NCBI GenBank assembly: GCA_030525875.1
Contig: JAUNDV010000006.1
Coordinates: 1 to 64,000 of the forward strand
Reading direction: 5' to 3'
DNA length: 64,000 bases
DNA from: Eubacteriales bacterium
GTDB taxonomy: Bacteria; Bacillota; Clostridia; Lachnospirales; Lachnospiraceae
The translations under genes were made by a program, and so were the position numbers. A model generated the notes under the pieces. It saw only the letters and a program-made list of their open reading frames with translations. It did no database searches and was not told where the DNA came from. Of the stretch, positions 28,418-36,249 are shown in pieces (position 1 is the stretch's first letter; every line of letters begins with the position of its first letter).

Positions 28418-29674
28418 ATGCCTTCAAAAACACCTGATAAGATTAGATGCAGCTTTTGCGGAAAGTCACAGGGACAGGTTAGAAAGCTGATAGCAGGTAC
28501 AAACAATACATTTATATGTGATGAATGTATAGAGCTGTGCAATGAAATCCTCGATGAAGAGTTTGCAAATGGCAGGATGGAAGATGAAGCTCTGCAGGCT
28601 GAGATTAATTTGTTAAAGCCTAGGGAATTAAAAGAATTTCTGGATGAATTTGTAATAGGTCAGGAAGAAGCAAAAAAGGTATTAGCTGTTGCGGTATATA
28701 ACCACTACAAGCGTGTTACAGGTAAGGTTCAGGATATAGATGTTCAAAAGTCGAATGTCCTGATGATAGGTCCAACTGGTTCAGGAAAGACCTATCTTGC
28801 ACAGTCTCTTGCAAAGATGCTTGGAGTCCCATTTGCTATTGCTGATGCGACATCATTAACCGAAGCTGGATATGTCGGCGAGGATGTAGAAAATATTCTT
28901 CTTAAGCTCATTCAGGCGGCAGATATGGACATTGCAAGAGCTGAGCTTGGAATAATATACATAGATGAGATAGATAAGATAACAAAGAAGAGTGAAAATG
29001 TTTCAATAACAAGAGATGTTTCAGGTGAGGGAGTCCAGCAGGCCTTGCTTAAGATAATGGAAGGCACTATAGCTTCAGTTCCTCCACAGGGAGGAAGAAA
29101 GCACCCTCATCAGGAAATGATGGAAATTGATACAACAAATATTCTTTTTATCTGCGGTGGAGCGTTTGATGGTCTCGAAAAGATCGTTGATCAGAGGCTT
29201 TCAGCTGGAAGCATAGGTTTTGGAGCAAAACTTGTAGATAAAAATGAAAGAGATATCGATGAGCTCTTAAAGCAGGTTGAAACACAGGATCTTATTAAGT
29301 TTGGACTGATTCCAGAATTTATTGGAAGAGTTCCTATAAATGTAACATTAAATTCTCTTGATGAGGATTCACTTGTCAGAATATTGACCGAGCCAAGAAA
29401 TGCCCTTGTAAAGCAGTACGAGAAGCTTTTTGAAATCGATAATGTCGAGCTTGAATTTACCGATGATGCAGTTAGAGCAGTAGCTAAGCTTGCAGCATCG
29501 AAGAAGACAGGAGCAAGAGGACTTAGGAGCATAATGGAGGTTGCTATGATGGATGTAATGTATGAGATACCTTCACATCCTGAAATTGAAAAAGTAACAA
29601 TAACCAGAGAATGTATAGATGACAAGGCAGAACCTATGATCAAGCTTAGAGATACTGTCTGTGAGGAAGCATAA
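28418..29674 (+). CDS. clpX: ATP-dependent Clp protease ATP-binding subunit ClpX
   Basis: AAA+ unfoldase that feeds ClpP. The N-terminal zinc-binding domain has Cys11/Cys14 and Cys34/Cys37; Walker A GPTGSGKT is near 118, Walker [11 protein letters not shown] near 180, and the IGF tripeptide for ClpP docking is in AGSIGFGAK near 270. The length of 418 residues is normal. AAAGGAGGG precedes the ATG, and the stop overlaps engB (TAATG). Confidence 0.97.
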   Translation: MPSKTPDKIRCSFCGKSQGQVRKLIAGTNNTFICDECIELCNEILDEEFANGRMEDEALQAEINLLKPRELKEFLDEFVIGQEEAKKVLAVAVYNHYKRVTGKVQDIDVQKSNVLMIGPTGSGKTYLAQSLAKMLGVPFAIADATSLTEAGYVGEDVENILLKLIQAADMDIARAELGIIYIDEIDKITKKSENVSITRDVSGEGVQQALLKIMEGTIASVPPQGGRKHPHQEMMEIDTTNILFICGGAFDGLEKIVDQRLSAGSIGFGAKLVDKNERDIDELLKQVETQDLIKFGLIPEFIGRVPINVTLNSLDEDSLVRILTEPRNALVKQYEKLFEIDNVELEFTDDAVRAVAKLAASKKTGARGLRSIMEVAMMDVMYEIPSHPEIEKVTITRECIDDKAEPMIKLRDTVCEEA

Positions 29675-30300
29675 TGGCTGTTAAAAAGGAAATAATACCC
29701 GGAATAAAAATAAAAAAGGCGGAGCTGGAAACTGTTTGTGGCATAACAAGCAGTTTTCCGGAAAATATACATCCTGAATTTGCCTTCGCTGGTAAATCAA
29801 ATGTAGGAAAGTCAAGCCTTATCAATGCTCTCATGCAGAGAAAGTCGCTTGCCAGAACTTCAGCAACACCGGGTAAGACCCAGACCATCAATTTTTATCA
29901 TGTAAATGACGAGTTTTATCTTGTGGATCTTCCAGGATATGGCTTTACAAAGGCAAATGAAAGTGTCCGTGCGAAGTGGGGAAAGATGGTTGAGAGATAT
30001 CTTAAGAAGACAAAGCAGCTTCAAAAGGTTTTCCTGCTTGTTGATATGAGACATAAGCCCACAGCAGATGACTGTATGATGTATGACTGGATAGTTCATA
30101 ATGGGTATACTCCGATAGTAATAGCTACAAAGCTGGATAAGCTTAAGACAAATGAAATACCTAAGGCAAAAAAACTTATAAGAGAGACTCTTGGTATGGA
30201 TAAGGATGGAATACTCATTCCATTTTCATCAGAGAGTAAAAAGGGAAGAGAAGAAGTATATGATATACTTAAAGCTTTTCTTGTTGACAGAAATGTTTAA
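29674..30300 (+). CDS. engB: Ribosome biogenesis GTP-binding protein EngB/YsxC
   Basis: Essential GTPase for 50S subunit assembly. G1 GKSNVGKSS is near residue 34, the switch segment TSATPGKTQTINFY near 60, G3 DLPGYGF near 84, and G4 TKLDK near 150. Its ATG lies in the clpX stop. The 208-residue length is normal. It closes the tig-clp operon before the thrS leader. Confidence 0.96.
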   Translation: MAVKKEIIPGIKIKKAELETVCGITSSFPENIHPEFAFAGKSNVGKSSLINALMQRKSLARTSATPGKTQTINFYHVNDEFYLVDLPGYGFTKANESVRAKWGKMVERYLKKTKQLQKVFLLVDMRHKPTADDCMMYDWIVHNGYTPIVIATKLDKLKTNEIPKAKKLIRETLGMDKDGILIPFSSESKKGREEVYDILKAFLVDRNV

Positions 30301-30319
30301 TTTGCTATAATAATTTATG

Positions 30320-30546
30320 TTTAAAGCGTTGATGAGGACAGTAGCATATGTGAAAGGTAGGAGAGAGAGGTACCGTGGCTGGAAGTACCTTACTGGAAGC
30401 TATGTGAAGACCACCTCGGAGTGTCCCTTAATCGGGAACGTTGATTACGTTACAATCATAATGAGAGGTACGTTTATCGTACAATAAGGGTGGAACCGCG
30501 ATTGATTATCGTCCCTTACTACATTTTTTTGTAGTGAGGGATTTTT
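30320..30546 (+). ncRNA. T-box leader of thrS with terminator
   Basis: A tRNA-sensing T-box riboswitch. The opening GATGAGGACAGTAG, the AG-rich Stem I bulge, and the T-box proper AAGGGTGGAACCGCG (30486-30500) are present. The terminator is CCCTTACTAC (30513-30522) pairing with GTAGTGAGGG (30531-30540), then five T. Two adjacent ACC triplets at 30410-30415 on the 3' side of Stem I are the likely specifier (threonine). Uncharged tRNA-Thr should allow read-through into thrS. Confidence 0.9.
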
Positions 30547-30569
30547 GTATTTATAAATACAAAAATCCC
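30538..30569 (+). repeat. 32-base perfect palindrome at the end of the thrS leader
   Basis: GGG, then a 26-base A/T-rich self-complementary core, then CCC. It starts within the 3' arm of the T-box terminator and ends 22 bases before the thrS ATG. As RNA it would make a long hairpin competing by three bases with the terminator helix. Confidence 0.85.
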
Positions 30570-30591
30570 CATGATAAAGAAGGAGGACAAT

Positions 30592-32379
30592 ATGATTTTA
30601 TTAACAATGCACGATGGAAGTATTCAGGAAGTAGATGAGAAGGATCCTTTATATCTTTCAACTCTCAGACACAGCTGCTCACATGTACTTGCCCAGGCTA
30701 TAAAGAGATTATATCCTGATGCAAAGCTTGCTATTGGACCTTCAATAGCAGACGGATTTTACTATGATATAGATTTTGCAGAGCCAGTTACAGAGTCAGA
30801 TCTCTCTAAGATTGAGACTGAGATGCGTAAGATTATAAAGGAAAATGAAAAGTTTGAATATTTTTCACTTCCAAGGGAAGAAGCGATAGCTCTTATGAAG
30901 GAAAAGAATGAGCCATATAAGGTTGAACTTATAGAAGATCTTCCAGAGGGAGAATTGATTTCATTCTTTAAGCAGGGAGATTTTACAGATCTTTGCGCAG
31001 GACCTCATCTTCAGAATACAAGAGCTGTAGGTAAGGCATTTAAGCTTATGAATCTTGCAGGTGCTTACTGGAGAGGCTCAGAAAAGAATAAGATGCTTAC
31101 ACGTATTTATGGTACTGCCTTTGCTTCTAAGGAAGAGCTTGAACAGCATCTTCATATGCTTGAAGAGGCCAAGAAGCGTGACCATAGAAAGATAGGCAAA
31201 GAACTTTCACTCTTTATGTTCCATGAAGCAGGACCAGGATTCCCATTCTTCCTTCCTAATGGAATGACACTTAAGAATACTCTTATAGATTATTGGAGAG
31301 AAGTACATCATAAAAATGGCTATGTTGAGGTTGCTACTCCTATTATTCTTAACAGAAAGCTTTGGGAGACTTCAGGTCACTGGGATCATTACAAGGAAAA
31401 TATGTACACAACAGTTATAGATGATGAGGATTATGCAGTTAAGCCTATGAACTGTCCTGGAGGAGTTCTTGTTTACCAGTCAGAGCCTAGATCATACAGA
31501 GATCTTCCTTTAAGAGTAGGTGAGCTTGGACTTGTTCACAGACACGAGAAATCAGGACAGCTTCACGGACTCTTCAGAGTCAGATGCTTTACTCAGGATG
31601 ATGCACATATCTTTATGATGCCAGAGCAGATCAAGGATGAAATCTTAGGTGTTATCAAGATGATAGATGACCTTTACTCACTCCTTGGATTCAAATATAA
31701 GGTAGAGCTTTCAACAAGACCTGAGGATTCAATGGGATCTGATGAGGATTGGGAGCTTGCGGAAAATGGACTTAAGTCAGCACTTGAAGCAGCAGGCTTA
31801 GAGTATGTAATCAACGAAGGTGATGGAGCATTCTACGGACCTAAGATCGATTTCCATCTTATAGATGCTATCGGACGTGAATGGCAGTGTGGTACAATCC
31901 AGCTTGATTTCCAGCTTCCACAGAGATTTGAACTTGAGTATATGGGAAGTGACGGAGAAAAGCACAGACCTATTATGATTCACAGAGTTATATTTGGTTC
32001 TATCGAGAGATTTATAGGAATACTTACAGAGCATTTTGCAGGTGCTTTCCCTACATGGCTTGCACCAGTTCAGGCTAAGATTCTTCCTGTATCAGACAAA
32101 TATATTGATTATGCAAGATCAATATATGATATTTTAGACAAGGCAGGAATCAGAGCTGCAATTGATGAGAGATCAGAAAAGCTTGGATGGAAGATCAGAG
32201 AGGCACAGAAGGAGAAGGTTCCTTATATGCTTATAGTTGGTGAGAAGGATGAGGCAGAAAAGACTGTATCAGTTCGTTCACGTTTTGCAGGTGATGAAGG
32301 TGCTTTAGCTCCTGAAGTATTTGTAGAAAACATAAAGAAAGAAATTTCTGAGAAAATTGCAAGAGAAAAGATAAATTAA
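30592..32379 (+). CDS. thrS: Threonyl-tRNA synthetase lacking a full N-terminal TGS domain
   Basis: Charges tRNA-Thr. The editing domain shows HSCSH near residue 27-31 and the later DLCAGPH; the class II catalytic core has MNCPGG, HRHEKSGQLHGLFRVR, TQDDAHIF and MIHRVIFGSIERF, followed by an anticodon-binding domain. The ATG at 30592 is chosen because AAGGAGG lies five bases upstream. At 595 residues it is about 45 shorter than the usual ThrRS, since the N-terminal TGS domain is reduced to a dozen residues before the editing domain. It is controlled by the T-box leader. Confidence 0.95.
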   Translation: MILLTMHDGSIQEVDEKDPLYLSTLRHSCSHVLAQAIKRLYPDAKLAIGPSIADGFYYDIDFAEPVTESDLSKIETEMRKIIKENEKFEYFSLPREEAIALMKEKNEPYKVELIEDLPEGELISFFKQGDFTDLCAGPHLQNTRAVGKAFKLMNLAGAYWRGSEKNKMLTRIYGTAFASKEELEQHLHMLEEAKKRDHRKIGKELSLFMFHEAGPGFPFFLPNGMTLKNTLIDYWREVHHKNGYVEVATPIILNRKLWETSGHWDHYKENMYTTVIDDEDYAVKPMNCPGGVLVYQSEPRSYRDLPLRVGELGLVHRHEKSGQLHGLFRVRCFTQDDAHIFMMPEQIKDEILGVIKMIDDLYSLLGFKYKVELSTRPEDSMGSDEDWELAENGLKSALEAAGLEYVINEGDGAFYGPKIDFHLIDAIGREWQCGTIQLDFQLPQRFELEYMGSDGEKHRPIMIHRVIFGSIERFIGILTEHFAGAFPTWLAPVQAKILPVSDKYIDYARSIYDILDKAGIRAAIDERSEKLGWKIREAQKEKVPYMLIVGEKDEAEKTVSVRSRFAGDEGALAPEVFVENIKKEISEKIAREKIN

Positions 32380-32382
32380 TGC

Positions 32383-32411
32383 TTGACAAGTATTAATGAA
32401 TAATGTAAACT
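32383..32411 (+). promoter_or_regulatory. Predicted promoter for infC-rpmI-rplT
   Basis: A perfect TTGACA (32383-32388) and TAAACT (32406-32411) are separated by 17 bases, immediately after the thrS stop. Confidence 0.65.
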
Positions 32412-32414
32412 ACA

Positions 32415-32555
32415 AGAGTTGTAAATAGAAGTAGGTTATCCGCCTCACCTCGTATGCATGAAGCGTGCAGGTTAATATCGTAGACAGACAGGTTTTGTCC
32501 TGTTGCAATTTCACGATTTTAAGCGGATACCGATATGAAGTATCCGCTTTATTTT
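32415..32555 (+). ncRNA. L20-type leader (attenuator) of the infC operon
   Basis: AAGCGGATAC (32521-32530) pairs with GTATCCGCTT (32540-32549), followed by TATTTT, as a terminator. An upstream TATCCGC (32437-32443) can instead pair with GCGGATA (32523-32529) to break that terminator. Alternative pairing ahead of infC-rpmI-rplT is the design of the Firmicute L20 leader, where free L20 protein favours termination. The match is by architecture, not by a model score. Confidence 0.68.
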
Positions 32556-32585
32556 GCGGATGATTACTGAGGGAGGTGTGTTGAT

Positions 32586-33101
32586 ATCAGCGACGTAAAT
32601 GTACAGATTAACGAACAGATCAGAGATAAAGAGGTTCGTGTTATCGGTGAGAATGGAGAACAGCTTGGCATAATGAGTGCAGAAGAGGCTTTAAAGCTTG
32701 CTGATGAAGCGGAACTTGATCTGGTAAAGATTGCTCCAACTGCAGTTCCACCTGTTGTTAAGATCATTGACTTTTCAAAGTATCGCTATGAGATGAAACG
32801 CAGAGAAAAAGAACAGAAGAAAAAGCAGAAGGTAATCGAAGTTAAGGAAGTCCGTTTGTCACCTAATATTGACACCAATGATCTTAATACCAAGATCGGT
32901 GCTGCAAGAAAATTTATCGAAAAAGGTAATAAGACTAAGATCAATCTTCGCTTCAGAGGACGTGAGCTTTCAAGGATGATGCAGTCAAAGCCAATACTTG
33001 ACGATTTCGCTGAGAAGCTTTCAGATATTGCACAGGTTGATAAGCCAGCTAAGGCTGAGGGCAGAAGCCTTGTGATGATACTGAGTCCAAAAAAGAATTA
33101 A
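32586..33101 (+). CDS. infC: Translation initiation factor IF-3, non-AUG start (AUC)
   Basis: Binds the 30S subunit and checks start-codon pairing. The reading frame extends upstream of the first ATG (32673) as ISDVNVQINEQIRDKEVR, the conserved IF-3 N-terminus, and no ATG, GTG or TTG lies in frame after GGGAGG (32571-32576). The start is therefore most likely ATC at 32586, giving 171 residues, the normal IF-3 size. Rare start codons in infC are a known basis of self-repression. rpmI and rplT follow closely. Confidence 0.9.
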   Translation: MSDVNVQINEQIRDKEVRVIGENGEQLGIMSAEEALKLADEAELDLVKIAPTAVPPVVKIIDFSKYRYEMKRREKEQKKKQKVIEVKEVRLSPNIDTNDLNTKIGAARKFIEKGNKTKINLRFRGRELSRMMQSKPILDDFAEKLSDIAQVDKPAKAEGRSLVMILSPKKN

Positions 33102-33132
33102 TCGGTTAATTTAGCTTAAGGAGGAAATAGAA

Positions 33133-33336
33133 ATGGCAGTTAAGAAGTTCAAGACAAAAAGAGCAGCTGCAAAGCGTTTCAAGGTTACCGGTTCAGGTAA
33201 GCTTATGAGAAACCACGCAAATAAGAGACATATTCTTACAAAGAAGACAAGAAAGAGAAAGAGACATCTTTGCAAGAATACAGAAATCGATGCAACAAAT
33301 GTTAAGACAATGAAGAAGATACTTCCGTATCTGTAA
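33133..33336 (+). CDS. rpmI: 50S ribosomal protein L35
   Basis: A 67-residue, highly basic ribosomal protein. The opening [20 protein letters not shown] and the ending MKKILPYL are characteristic of L35. It sits between infC and rplT with AAGGAGG upstream, the standard operon. Confidence 0.97.
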   Translation: MAVKKFKTKRAAAKRFKVTGSGKLMRNHANKRHILTKKTRKRKRHLCKNTEIDATNVKTMKKILPYL

Positions 33337-33361
33337 TTTTTAGTGAGAGGAGGAAAGATAA

Positions 33362-33718
33362 ATGGCAAGAATTAAAGGCGCATTAAACGCAAGAAAAAAG
33401 CATAACAGAGTACTCAAGATGGCTAAAGGTTACAGAGGTGCTCGTTCAAAGCAGTATCGTATAGCAAAGCAGTCTGTAATGAGAGCTCTTGCAAACTCAT
33501 ACAGAGGACGTAAGGAGAAGAAGAGACAGTACAGAGCTCTTTGGATCACACGTATCAATGCTGGTGCTCGTATGAATGGTGTAAGCTATTCACAGCTTAT
33601 GCATGGATTAAAGGTAGCTGGAGTAGATATCAACAGAAAGATGCTTTCTGAGCTTGCTATCAATGATGCAGCTGGATTTGCACAGCTTTGTGAGCTTGCA
33701 AAGGCTAACTTAAAGTAA
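33362..33718 (+). CDS. rplT: 50S ribosomal protein L20
   Basis: A 118-residue basic protein needed for early 50S assembly and, in Firmicutes, the repressor of its own operon through the leader RNA. The segments [13 protein letters not shown] and FIKGLK-like [17 protein letters not shown] are conserved. GAGGAGG precedes the ATG. A terminator follows. Confidence 0.97.
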   Translation: MARIKGALNARKKHNRVLKMAKGYRGARSKQYRIAKQSVMRALANSYRGRKEKKRQYRALWITRINAGARMNGVSYSQLMHGLKVAGVDINRKMLSELAINDAAGFAQLCELAKANLK

Positions 33719-33760
33719 TAGATATATTATAAATTAAATGGGCTGTAAAACAGCTTTAGA

Positions 33761-33797
33761 AAAAAGCACTTACTCTGTTATGGAGAGGTGCTTTTTT
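33761..33797 (+). terminator. Rho-independent terminator after rplT
   Basis: AAAAAGCAC (33761-33769) pairs with GTGCTTTTT (33788-33796) across an 18-base loop, ending in six T. Confidence 0.8.
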
Positions 33798-33826
33798 ATT
33801 ATCAAGATATAAAAAGAATCTTATAT

Positions 33827-33876
33827 AAAAAGGACCTTTTGCTAATTCCTTAAAATGTGAATTACAGCAAAGGTCC
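33827..33876 (-). terminator. Terminator for trxB on the minus strand
   Basis: Read on the minus strand, AGGACCTTTGCT with an inner TAATTC arm pairs with its complement and is followed by a T run (A run at 33827-33831 on the plus strand). Confidence 0.82.
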
Positions 33877-33909
33877 TCATTGTTATAATACAAAGAATGT
33901 GTTATTTAT

Positions 33910-34860
33910 TCATGAAAGTGAAGCAATATATTTTTCTGCCTCGTGTGCAGCAACTGCACCATCAGAAGCAGCTGTAATAACCTGTCTTAAAAGCTTTGTT
34001 CTTACATCACCGGCTGCAAAGACACCGGGGATATTGGTATGTGTGCTTTCACCAGCCTTTATATAACCATTTTCAAATTCTATACCGCTATCTTTAAGAA
34101 ATTCTGTATTCGGTTGCATGCCTATAAAGCCAAATAAGCCCATCATTCCATCTTTAGGATCTGCATCATATTTAGTAAGCTCGCCTGTTTTTACGTTTTT
34201 TATAGTGATTGAATTTAATACGTCAGAACCATTTACCTCATCAACAACACTATCCCAGATAAAATCAATCTTGTCATTTTTGAAGGCCTTTTCCTGAACG
34301 GTCTTATTTGCTCTAAGCTCATCTCTTCTATGGATTATAGTAACTTTCTTTGCAAATTTAGTAAGATATATAGCCTCTTCAACTGCGGAATCACCACCGC
34401 CTACTACAAATACCTGAAGGTTTCTGAAGAAGTTTGCATCACAGGTAGCACAAAATGAAATACCCATTCCTCTGAATTTATCTTCATTTTTGCAGCCTAT
34501 AGGGCGGAAGTGAGCTCCAGAAGCTATTATAACAGTTTTTGCTCTGTATTCATTTCCGTATGAAGAGCTAAGAACCTTGATATCTCCTTCAAGCTTAAGA
34601 GAGTTAATATCATCATTGATATGCTTTGCTCCAAAGCCGTCTGACTGCTTTCTCATACGGGCAATTAAATCATTACCACTTTCCTTTACGTCTATTATCT
34701 GTCCTGGATAATTTTCAATTTCTGATGTAAGTGAAATCTGACCTCCATCTTGGGCTTTTTCAATAATCAGTGTATCAAGCTGATATCTTCCTGCATACAG
34801 CCCAGCGGCAAGTCCCGCTGGGCCAGCACCGATAATTATTAAATCATATATTTTATTCAT
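33910..34860 (-). CDS. trxB: Thioredoxin-disulfide reductase
   Basis: NADPH-dependent FAD enzyme that reduces thioredoxin. FAD motif GAGPAGLAAG is at 11-20, the redox pair CATC at Cys137/Cys140, the NADPH site GGGDSAVEEA near 150, and the C-terminal FAD motif GVFAAGDVR near 280. The ATG at 34860 is preferred: GAAAGGA is eight bases upstream and the protein then begins at the flavin fold, while an upstream in-frame ATG at 34902 has no such site. It diverges from the selenium cluster. Confidence 0.95.
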   Translation of the reverse strand: MNKIYDLIIIGAGPAGLAAGLYAGRYQLDTLIIEKAQDGGQISLTSEIENYPGQIIDVKESGNDLIARMRKQSDGFGAKHINDDINSLKLEGDIKVLSSSYGNEYRAKTVIIASGAHFRPIGCKNEDKFRGMGISFCATCDANFFRNLQVFVVGGGDSAVEEAIYLTKFAKKVTIIHRRDELRANKTVQEKAFKNDKIDFIWDSVVDEVNGSDVLNSITIKNVKTGELTKYDADPKDGMMGLFGFIGMQPNTEFLKDSGIEFENGYIKAGESTHTNIPGVFAAGDVRTKLLRQVITAASDGAVAAHEAEKYIASLS

Positions 34861-35080
34861 AAATTTTATCCTTTCATGAGTTAGTTTGATTTTATAATGC
34901 ATATGATTTTAATGCGTTTTATTTACATATGCTGTTTTTCTATTGTAAACTATTAGTATAAAATTGTATAGAAATATTATCTGAATTATTTTTCTTTATC
35001 TTTTTGTTATCATTTATACCATGTTCATTTTGCATTAAATCAATACTGATAAAATTTTTAACTACTTAAAATACCCCAAA

Positions 35081-35129
35081 GCGTTATTATTCGAATACAT
35101 AACGCGAAATTCTTTACAAAGAATAACGC
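35081..35129 (+). promoter_or_regulatory. Tandem palindromic operator over the selD promoter
   Basis: Dyad 1 (35081-35105) runs from GCGTTAT to ATAACGC around a self-complementary TATTCGAATA centre. Dyad 2 (35104-35129) runs from GCG to ATAACGC around ATTCTTT-AC-AAAGAAT. The two share a GC step and the second covers the -35 box and spacer, so a bound protein would probably block selD transcription. The cognate regulator is not identifiable here. Confidence 0.72.
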
Positions 35130-35141
35130 AAGTGTTATTAT
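35113..35141 (+). promoter_or_regulatory. Predicted promoter for the selenium cluster
   Basis: TTTACA (35113-35118) and TATTAT (35136-35141) are 17 bases apart. The -35 box lies at the centre of the second operator dyad. Confidence 0.68.
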
Positions 35142-35195
35142 ATCTATATCAAAATTATTTAGATAACATAATAAAAAATTAGAAAGGATATAGAT

Positions 35196-36227
35196 ATGAA
35201 GTTAAAAGATGTAGGTGGATCTGGCTGCGGGTGTGCATCCAAAGTTGATCCTGTATTCTTAAGAAAGGTGCTAAAGGGGCTTCCTACATTTGAAAGCGAA
35301 AATCTTATTGTTGGATATGATACAGCTGATGATGCAGCTGTTTATAGGATAAATGATGAGCTTGCCATGATCCAGACAGTTGATGTATTTCCTCCGGTAG
35401 TTGATGATGCATATGAGTATGGACAGGTAGCTGCTGCCAATGCCATGAGTGACGTATGGGCTATGGGTGGAGAGGCAGCTACGGCACTCAATATCTTTAT
35501 GTTTCCACAGGAACTGGATTCAGATGAAGTTCATGGTATTTTAGAGGGAGGTTATGACAAAGCGAAGGAAGCAGGCGTGATTATATGCGGAGGTCATACG
35601 ATAAAAGACCCTATACCCAAATATGGTTTGTGTGTTTCAGGATTTGTTCATCCAGATAAGGTATTAAAAAATAATGGTGTAAAGCCGGGAGATGTACTGA
35701 TTCTTACTAAACCACTTGGTGTAGGTATTCTCAATATAGCCAGAAAAGGTGGAGTTCTTGAAGAAAAACTTCAGAAAGAAGCCGTTAAAAATATGAGTTT
35801 GCTCAATAAACATGCAGCTTATGTTGGAAGAAAGTTTGATACTATCCATGCATGTACCGATATAACTGGATTTTCATTGCTAGGTCATAGCTCAGAGATG
35901 CAGGATGGTTCAGGTTGTAGCTTACACTTTGATACAAAGAAGATTCCTGTTATAGAGGGAGCGCTTAGATATGCGGAAATGGGATTTGTGCCAAATCTTG
36001 CTTATATGAACAGAGGATATCTGGACGGAAAGATAAAATTTGCAAATGGAATAAGTGAGGCAATGCAGGATATCATGTATGATCCTCAGACCTCAGGAGG
36101 ACTTCTTTTTGCAGTAAGTGAAAAGGATTCAGAAAGCTTGCTTGAGTTATTGGGAGAAAAGTATGAGGCAGCCAGTATAGTTGGTTATGCAGAAGCGGAA
36201 TCTGAATATGCAGTATATGTAGATTAA
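35196..36227 (+). CDS. selD: Selenide, water dikinase (selenophosphate synthetase), Cys form
   Basis: Makes selenophosphate, the activated selenium donor, from selenide and ATP. The N-terminal active loop is GSGCGCASK, with Cys11 in the position that is Cys or selenocysteine in the family; the codon is TGC, not TGA. The ATPase core has the AIRS-type segments QTVDVFPPVVDD, ANAMSDVWAMGG and GGHTIKDPIPKYG, and the C-terminal PQTSGGLLFAV. Length is 343 residues. It is the first gene of the selenium cluster; no selA, selB or selenocysteine tRNA is near. Expression is probably controlled by the upstream dyads. Confidence 0.95.
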   Translation: MKLKDVGGSGCGCASKVDPVFLRKVLKGLPTFESENLIVGYDTADDAAVYRINDELAMIQTVDVFPPVVDDAYEYGQVAAANAMSDVWAMGGEAATALNIFMFPQELDSDEVHGILEGGYDKAKEAGVIICGGHTIKDPIPKYGLCVSGFVHPDKVLKNNGVKPGDVLILTKPLGVGILNIARKGGVLEEKLQKEAVKNMSLLNKHAAYVGRKFDTIHACTDITGFSLLGHSSEMQDGSGCSLHFDTKKIPVIEGALRYAEMGFVPNLAYMNRGYLDGKIKFANGISEAMQDIMYDPQTSGGLLFAVSEKDSESLLELLGEKYEAASIVGYAEAESEYAVYVD

Positions 36228-36249
36228 GGATATATGGGAGGATGAGTAA

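Larger units (their letters stand above)
34861..35195. promoter_or_regulatory. 335-base divergent regulatory region between trxB and selD
   Basis: No gene is seen. The trxB side holds only its ribosome site and AT-rich sequence without a convincing promoter. The selD side holds two tandem dyads (35081-35129), a good promoter and an 11-base inverted repeat (35140-35150 with 35187-35197) whose second arm covers the selD start codon. Confidence 0.7.

Noticed and set aside
29191..29772. A 193-codon open frame on the minus strand across clpX
   Set aside because: It lies antisense to an intact, well-conserved gene, has no ribosome site and gives no protein motif.
33857..34066. A 69-codon plus-strand frame over the end of trxB
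   Set aside because: It spans the trxB terminator and antisense coding sequence and has no ribosome site.
35226..35234. Selenocysteine in SelD
   Set aside because: The active-site codons are TGC and TGT; no in-frame TGA is present.
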